DNA of 64,000 nucleotides from the NCBI GenBank assembly GCA_025558095.1, contig JAIVFI010000002.1, positions 434,001-498,000 on the forward strand. The letters run 5' to 3'. Below the pieces are notes generated by a model. That model did not search any database. It was given only the letters and a program-made list of their open reading frames with translations, and had not been told where the DNA came from. Positions 57,305 to 64,000 of this stretch are shown here, one piece after another. This DNA is from Hyaloraphidium curvatum (taxonomy: Eukaryota > Monoblepharomycota > Hyaloraphidiomycetes > Hyaloraphidiales > Hyaloraphidiaceae). The first letter of the stretch is position 1, and each line of letters opens with the position of its first letter. The translations under genes were made by a program, and so were the position numbers.

Positions 57305-60232
57305 TCACCAGACGTCTTCCTGGTAGTGCCCTTTCGCCTTCAGCTCCTTGAACCACTCGCGGCCCGCCTCCTCACTCGCTCGACCACCATGCTCAACCGC
57401 AAGCATGATGATGGCATGTTCCACGTCCTTGGCCATGTGCTTCGCCTCGCTGGCGCGATCCGTCAAGGTCAAGCAACGGCCCGATTCCGCCAAAAATCGC
57501 AACACCCACCCGCACACGTATAGGTTCCCTGAAAGATCGTTCAGGATCTTCCACACTCGCTCGCCGTGCTCCTTTATCCGGTGCTGCACGTAAACTTTTG
57601 CCTTTGTTTCCCGAGAAAAGGCGGTCACGAGCTGCCAGTCAAATGCCCGGGGCTTCCCGGGGACCGGTCCACCCGCCGCCGCCTCTGCCGCCCGCCAACC
57701 GTCGACCTTGCGCGTGATGTCCTCCCATTCGTCCCGGTACAAAAAATCCTCGTCCGAACGTCGGCATCCGAAGAAAAGGAGCGTCGGTCCCACCTCGAGA
57801 CCTGCAGGGCGCGGAACGGGTGAGCCTTTGAGTCGGACGTCGACGGCGCACCTGCTTACCGTGCTCCGCATCGTAGACCCTGTCGCGCACAAAACCCCGG
57901 AACGGTGCCACGCCCGTCCCCGGGCCGACCATAACTACAGGCACCCTGGGATCCTTTGGCAGCTTGAAGGCCGAATGGCGGATGTACATGGGAAGGTGGA
58001 ACTTTGGGATCGCGTAATGCGTGCCCTGTTCCGCCTCCGAGACGACGCCGATACCCGGATCGCCGTAGCGGTCGTTCAGGTCCTCCTGGAGCCGCTGCAA
58101 CCAACCCGTCGCCAGCCCCGTCTTGATGATGACCTTTTTGGACGCGGTGCCGCCGTCCTTTGCCCGGATTTTCTGGTGGATGGCGTAGCGAGTGACCACG
58201 GCCGTGATGCCGACGCTCTGGGGCTCCATTTTCGACGACGTTGAGATGGAGTAGTATCTGATGCCGATCCTCCCGAGTATCTCGGCCAGCAGGACGCCCG
58301 GAGGCAGCTCCACCGACGAGAACTCCTCGAGCATCTCCCGCGCCGACTTTTGGCCGCTCTCGATCCAGTCGTTGTACTGGTCACGCTCGGTAGCGAGCTG
58401 CCACAGCCGCTGCTTCTCCTCGTCGTCCTTGGCGTATTTTGCAATAATCTGGCGGTGCAGAAGGATTGGGTATTACAAGCCACGAAGATCAGGCGCGGAA
58501 TCAAGGCTATGGCGTCCAAAAGACTCGCACCTCCAGGTGGTACTGCTTCAGGGGGTCCCGAAGGTCGCAGTAGAACGCGAGGGCGGTGCGCCAGGTGCAG
58601 GGCGTCGGGAAGGGCGGCTTGCTGTTGGGATCCGCCCCCTTGAGGTCGATGGATGCGTCGAGGTCCGAGTCGGAGAGCCCGAGCCTCGTGGCGACCTTGG
58701 CAACCTCCTCGGGATCGTTCTCGGGCCACACGCCGACGTGGTCTCCGGTCTCGTACTTGATCCCCGTGCCTTTGGGAATGTCGAGCTCGATATGCAGGCA
58801 CTGCCGCTCCAGCTTGAGCTCCAGCGCGCCGGAACCCGGTTGGGCGGCCGCCAGCATGGCGCCCTTGGCGTGGCCGTTGGGGTGCCCGTTCTGCGGCGCC
58901 GAGCCCCCTGTCCATGCGCGGACGTAGCGTTTCGCGGGGCGGATCTCGGAAAAGTCGAGGTGCTTTTGCTCGGCCTCTGCGAACCTGCGGCCAGGTTGAG
59001 CGGGAGAAGCATCTCGATTACCGTGCCCTCACGTGTAAGAGTCCAGGCAGTCCTTGAACAGCGTGTGTGCCTCCGTAACGGGCGAGTAGTACGGGTGCTT
59101 GGCGTCGAACGTGACCACCTTGCCGTCCTCGGTCCACTTGGCGACCAGCCGGCCGAATCGGCCGCCCGTCCCGCCTAGCGGCATCTCGGAGGCCAGCATC
59201 CACCGGCGCGGCACGAACGAGTTGGTGAGCTCGCCGCTGAACTTGCTGGTCTGAGCCGGCACGACGGCAAACAGCGGCACGTGCGGCTTGTCCAGGGAGG
59301 GGCCGCCCGCGGCCGCGGGATCCAGGCCAAAGTACTCGCCGATCTTGGACATGACGTCGGGCTTCCACTTCAAAAAGTCCTCCTCCAGGCTAAGCAAGAA
59401 GCGTAGCAGATAGTTCAGCTTCGTGGGGTTGCCGAAAACGAGCCGGCTCGGCGACCCACCTCCCGTCGTCGTCGCCCTCGCCCCGCTCGCCGATCCGAGT
59501 CGCACCGCCCCAGCGGAGGAACCGCTTGTCGACCAGGCGGGCCATGCCGTTAAAGTGCTCGTAGGTCTTGTTGCCCAGGCCGAACATGACGTAGGTCACG
59601 TTGGACAGCGGCTGCCCCGACGAGTCCTCGTCGTCGTCGGGCTCGTCCAGGCGGGCCAGCACGTCGGCCACCTGCACCTTGCCGCCCATGATCCACTCGA
59701 AGAACTCGACCGCATTGTCCGTCGGCTCGCCCTCGCCGTACGTGGCCAGGAACATGCCGACCAGCCAGCGCTTGTCTGCCGGCCAGCGCTCGAGCTCGGC
59801 CATGTCGTACTCCTCGGGGTCGCACACGACTGCCGGGATGGACAGGTTCGCCGAGACCTCCTTGGCCATGCGGTTGGACAGGTCCTCTGCCGTGCCGGTC
59901 TGCGAGCCGTAGAAGAAGACGACCTGGTCGTCGTGGCCCTGGGCGGGGGAGCGGGCGTCAGCGGATCGGGGGTTCCGGGGCCGGCGGCCGCCCACCCTCT
60001 CCTCGAGCATCTGCAGCAGCGACTTCTTCTTCGACTTTGCGGCGGCCAGCGGCGCCTTTGCGTCCGCCTTTGCGGGCGCCGATGCGACGGCGACGGCCGC
60101 GGGGGCCGCCTTGCGCGAGCGCGAGTAGAAGTACATTGCCGTGAGCGCGGCGACGACGAGAAGGATGGCGATGTCCGAAGTATCGAGCAGCCGCGCGGGC
60201 GGCGCCGGCTCCTCATCGCGCTGCGCGGCCAT
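57305..60232 (-). CDS. NCP1: NADPH-cytochrome P450 reductase
   Basis: ER-anchored diflavin enzyme passing electrons from NADPH through FAD and FMN to P450s. From ATG 60232: membrane anchor SDIAILLVVAALTAMYFYSR (about residues 19-38), FMN domain VVFFYGSQTGTAEDLSNRMA, FLATYGEGEPTDNA and FGLGNKTYEHFN. After splicing come LEEDFLKWKPDVMSKIGEYF and the connecting domain, FAD-site RYYSISTSS, NADPH-site MVGPGTGVAPFRGFVRD, VGPTLLFFGCRRSDEDFLYR and the C-terminus KGHYQEDVW with the terminal Trp that stacks on FAD. At least five short introns restore frame: near 59385-59450, 58975-59035, 58450-58530, 57800-57870 and 57460-57530. MRI1 lies immediately downstream on the same strand, about 100 nt away. Confidence 0.95.
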
Positions 60233-60293
60233 CGCTGGACAGCGAGTGAGTGCAGCGGACGAGCGGTGACGGGTGAACGAGCGACCTACGTAG

Positions 60294-62068
<1,775 letters not shown>

Positions 62069-63256
62069 ATGACGAGAAAGAACATCAAGATTCGCGTCCC
62101 GGCTTCCACGTCCAACATCGGGCCCGGCTTTGACTCTCTCGGCCTCACGCTGTCCCTGTACCTGACCGTGGACGCATCGATCCCGCTGGATCCCCCGCCG
62201 GCCGCAAACGAGCCCGTGCGCGTGACCTACGATGGCGACAGCGCCGCAACGGTGCCGCTCGAGCCCGAACGGAACCTCGTCACAAAGACGGCGCTTTTCG
62301 TGGCACACACCTACAGCACGACCCTGCCTCCGGGCATGCTCGTCGAGATCCACAACCCGATCCCCCTGGGCAGGGGCCTCGGCTCGTCGGGAGCGGCCGT
62401 GGTTGCCGGGACGCTGCTGGCGAACGCGGCGTGCGACCTCGACCTACCCCCCGAACGGCTCCTCGACTTTTGCCTGCTCGAAGAGGGACATCCGGACAAT
62501 GTCACGGCATCGCTCATGGGAGGTTTCGTGGCAGGATACCTCCGCAAGGACCTGGAAGAGATCCTGAAGCAGGACCTGGACACGAAGGTCGCGAACGAGT
62601 ACGAAGCCGAGCTCGCCGCCGCCAACGGCTCCTCCGTTCTCCGCCCGCCGTCTCCGCGGCCGTCGACGCCGTCTTCCCAGACGCCAGCAAAGTCTTCCTC
62701 TACTTCCCCGCTTGCAAATGGCAGTGTTGCGCACATCAAGGCCGAGCTCCGTGTCCCGGTCTGCATCGGATCGTACCTTCCCTTGCCGGTGAACCCCGCC
62801 ATTCGCGCCGTAACTGTCGTGCCCGACTTTGAGGTGCAGACCAAGCTCGCGCGCTCGGTGTTGCCTCCGCACTACACCCGACCCGACGTGGTGTTCAACC
62901 TGCAGCGCCTCGCCATCCTCACGCACGCACTCGGCCGCGACCACCTGGACCCGGTGCTCATCTCAGAATGCATGCAGGACAAGGTCCACCAGATGTACCG
63001 CCAGCATCTCGTTCCGGGGCTGCCGCAGATCCTGCAGCTGACCCCGCAGAACTGCCCGGGCCTCCTGGGCATCTGTGTCTCTGGTGCCGGACCGACGGTG
63101 CTCGCGCTGGCGGACCGCAACTTTGAGGAGATAGGTGCCTTGGTCAAGGGCATTTGGGACAAGGAAACGACCGGGGACGGCCATCCGATTGAATCGAAGG
63201 TCTGGATTCTCGACATAGTAAAGGATGCAGCGGTGTGCGAGACCGCCATCGCATAG
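62069..63256 (+). CDS. THR1: Homoserine kinase
   Basis: GHMP-family kinase phosphorylating homoserine in threonine synthesis. Single exon, 395 residues from ATG 62069 (MTRKNIKIRVPASTSNIGPG). Motifs: VPASTSNIGPGFDSLGLTLS near residue 10, ATP-binding PLGRGLGSSGAAVVAG near residue 100, EEGHPDNVTASLMGGF near residue 140, and the C-terminal GICVSGAGPTVLAL near residue 340. Somewhat longer than the yeast enzyme because of a Ser/Pro/Thr-rich insert (LRPPSPRPSTPSSQTPAKSS) near residue 195, before the segment ELRVPVCIGSYLPLPVNPAI. Plants and fungi have this enzyme; animals do not. Confidence 0.95.
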   Translation: MTRKNIKIRVPASTSNIGPGFDSLGLTLSLYLTVDASIPLDPPPAANEPVRVTYDGDSAATVPLEPERNLVTKTALFVAHTYSTTLPPGMLVEIHNPIPLGRGLGSSGAAVVAGTLLANAACDLDLPPERLLDFCLLEEGHPDNVTASLMGGFVAGYLRKDLEEILKQDLDTKVANEYEAELAAANGSSVLRPPSPRPSTPSSQTPAKSSSTSPLANGSVAHIKAELRVPVCIGSYLPLPVNPAIRAVTVVPDFEVQTKLARSVLPPHYTRPDVVFNLQRLAILTHALGRDHLDPVLISECMQDKVHQMYRQHLVPGLPQILQLTPQNCPGLLGICVSGAGPTVLALADRNFEEIGALVKGIWDKETTGDGHPIESKVWILDIVKDAAVCETAIA

Positions 63257-63372
63257 ATTGCCGTGGGAACAGAAACATGTACAACCGCCAGAATAGGAAT
63301 CACTTCCGTTCGAAGGTGCGGCCCCTGCCAAGACCAATGTAAATGCCACTCAGTTCCGAGCATTGTAAGGAC

Positions 63373-64000
63373 TCACGAAGCGGTTTTGAGTTGCCGTTCC
63401 TTTGCTTCCGGTTTGGCACGGTTGAGCACCTTCAACATCTCCGCAACTCGAGTCCTCATACGCGAGTGCATGTAAGCTTTCGAGCACTTGATGTGGTAGT
63501 GGAGGTAGTTGCGGAAGAGCTGGATCTTGGAGATGCAGTCCGCCGCACTCGCAGGCGGTGTAAAGTGGCGGGGAAACAGGACTGCGGTAGGACAGAGGAG
63601 ATGAACCTTCTCTAGAGGAAGGAGGGAGGTAGTTCGTGGCACTCACCGAAAGTAACGTATCCGATGTTCTCGGAATCCTTAAGCCCTGGCTGCCCGCGGA
63701 GCTCCAACGGCGGTTCTCGGGAGCTGTAAAGCACCTGCGGTGAGTTCTGCGTTTGCGGCTGTCTCCTTGCGTCGACAAATTCCTGGCTCGACGCGTCAGC
63801 GCGTCTTAACGGAGGCGGGATTGCGACACACACCTGGAGAAAGACTTTGCCAAAGATCCTGTCCTCCTCCTCCTTGAACTCGGTGGAAAAGACGACCGTG
63901 ACGCGATCCGCCATCCCCTTGATATAGATCGCCTCACTCTCCCTGTACCGCACCACCATCATCGGAGAATCCGATCCCTCCTTCTGCGCCTCGAAGGCTT
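63373..64000 (-). CDS. ARPC2: Arp2/3 complex subunit 2 (p34-Arc), 5' end outside the window
   Basis: Structural subunit of the Arp2/3 actin-branching complex. Three exons seen: beyond the edge to 63834, 63782-63647 and 63581-63373, joined across introns of 51 nt (GTGTGT..CCAG) and 65 nt (GTGAGT..GCAG). Spliced sequence: [115 protein letters not shown]. This is the C-terminal half of the roughly 300-residue protein, complete to its stop at 63373. The start codon lies beyond position 64000. Confidence 0.95.

Overview
This window reads as nuclear DNA of a GC-rich, intron-containing fungus. Genes are dense and lie on both strands. Most carry short spliceosomal introns (about 48-80 nt, GT..AG), and joining exons across them restores recognisable proteins. 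Fungal markers are the ERMES subunits Mdm34 and Mmm1, a stand-alone orotate phosphoribosyltransferase (URA5), fungal-type RIB7, homoserine kinase and Csf1. Arp2/3 (ARPC2), an alpha-tubulin keeping Lys40, a MEIOB-like meiotic protein and a Fanzor nuclease suggest an early-diverging, possibly zoosporic (chytrid-like) lineage rather than Dikarya. That placement is inference.

Layout. 1-1.6 kb: frameshifted Tc1/mariner-IS630-like transposase (-) running off the left edge. 1.9-4.1 kb: MEIOB/RPA1-like OB-fold protein (+). 4.2-4.7 kb: RPC11 (-). 4.8-6.8 kb: alpha-tubulin (+). 6.9-8.2 kb: GT61-like glycosyltransferase (+), followed at 8.5 kb by a duplicated scrap of the tubulin 3' end. 8.8-9.6 kb: RIB7 (-). 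10.0-13.2 kb: two convergent GPI-type surface proteins. 13.4-16.1 kb: CPSF2/CFT2 (-). 16.4-20.4 kb: CTK1/CDK12-like kinase (-). 21.1-27.8 kb: URA5, MDM34, cyclin H and RPL10A (all +), then MMM1 (-).

29.5-34.6 kb: a multi-pass membrane protein followed on the same strand by a Fanzor (eukaryotic TnpB-like RNA-guided nuclease homologue). The Fanzor Zn ribbon and last RuvC motif are only completed by splicing a 48-nt intron. This is the most unusual locus here. 34.8-36.8 kb: G6PDH (-). 36.9-47.6 kb: giant Csf1/BLTP1 lipid-transfer protein (-). 47.8-49.4 kb: GAR1 (-) and REV7 (+), divergent. 50-54.8 kb: three membrane-anchored predicted secretory-pathway proteins (a type II glycosyltransferase-like protein, a GT61-like protein and a METTL24-like protein). 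55.4-60.2 kb: MRI1 and NADPH-cytochrome P450 reductase (both -). 60.8-63.3 kb: ARF1 and THR1 (+). 63.4 kb to the right edge: ARPC2 (-, 5' end outside the window).

The genes do not form one pathway. Themes are inter-organelle lipid transport (Mdm34, Mmm1, Csf1), transcription and RNA processing (CTK1, cyclin H, CPSF2, RPC11, GAR1), basic metabolism (URA5, RIB7, THR1, MRI1, G6PDH) and cell surface or glycosylation (two GPI-type proteins, several glycosyltransferase-like proteins). Exon coordinates were worked out by eye from splice sites and frame. For alpha-tubulin, CPSF2, the kinase, cyclin H, RPL10A, G6PDH, GAR1, REV7, ARF1 and both GPI-type proteins the summed exons are divisible by three.
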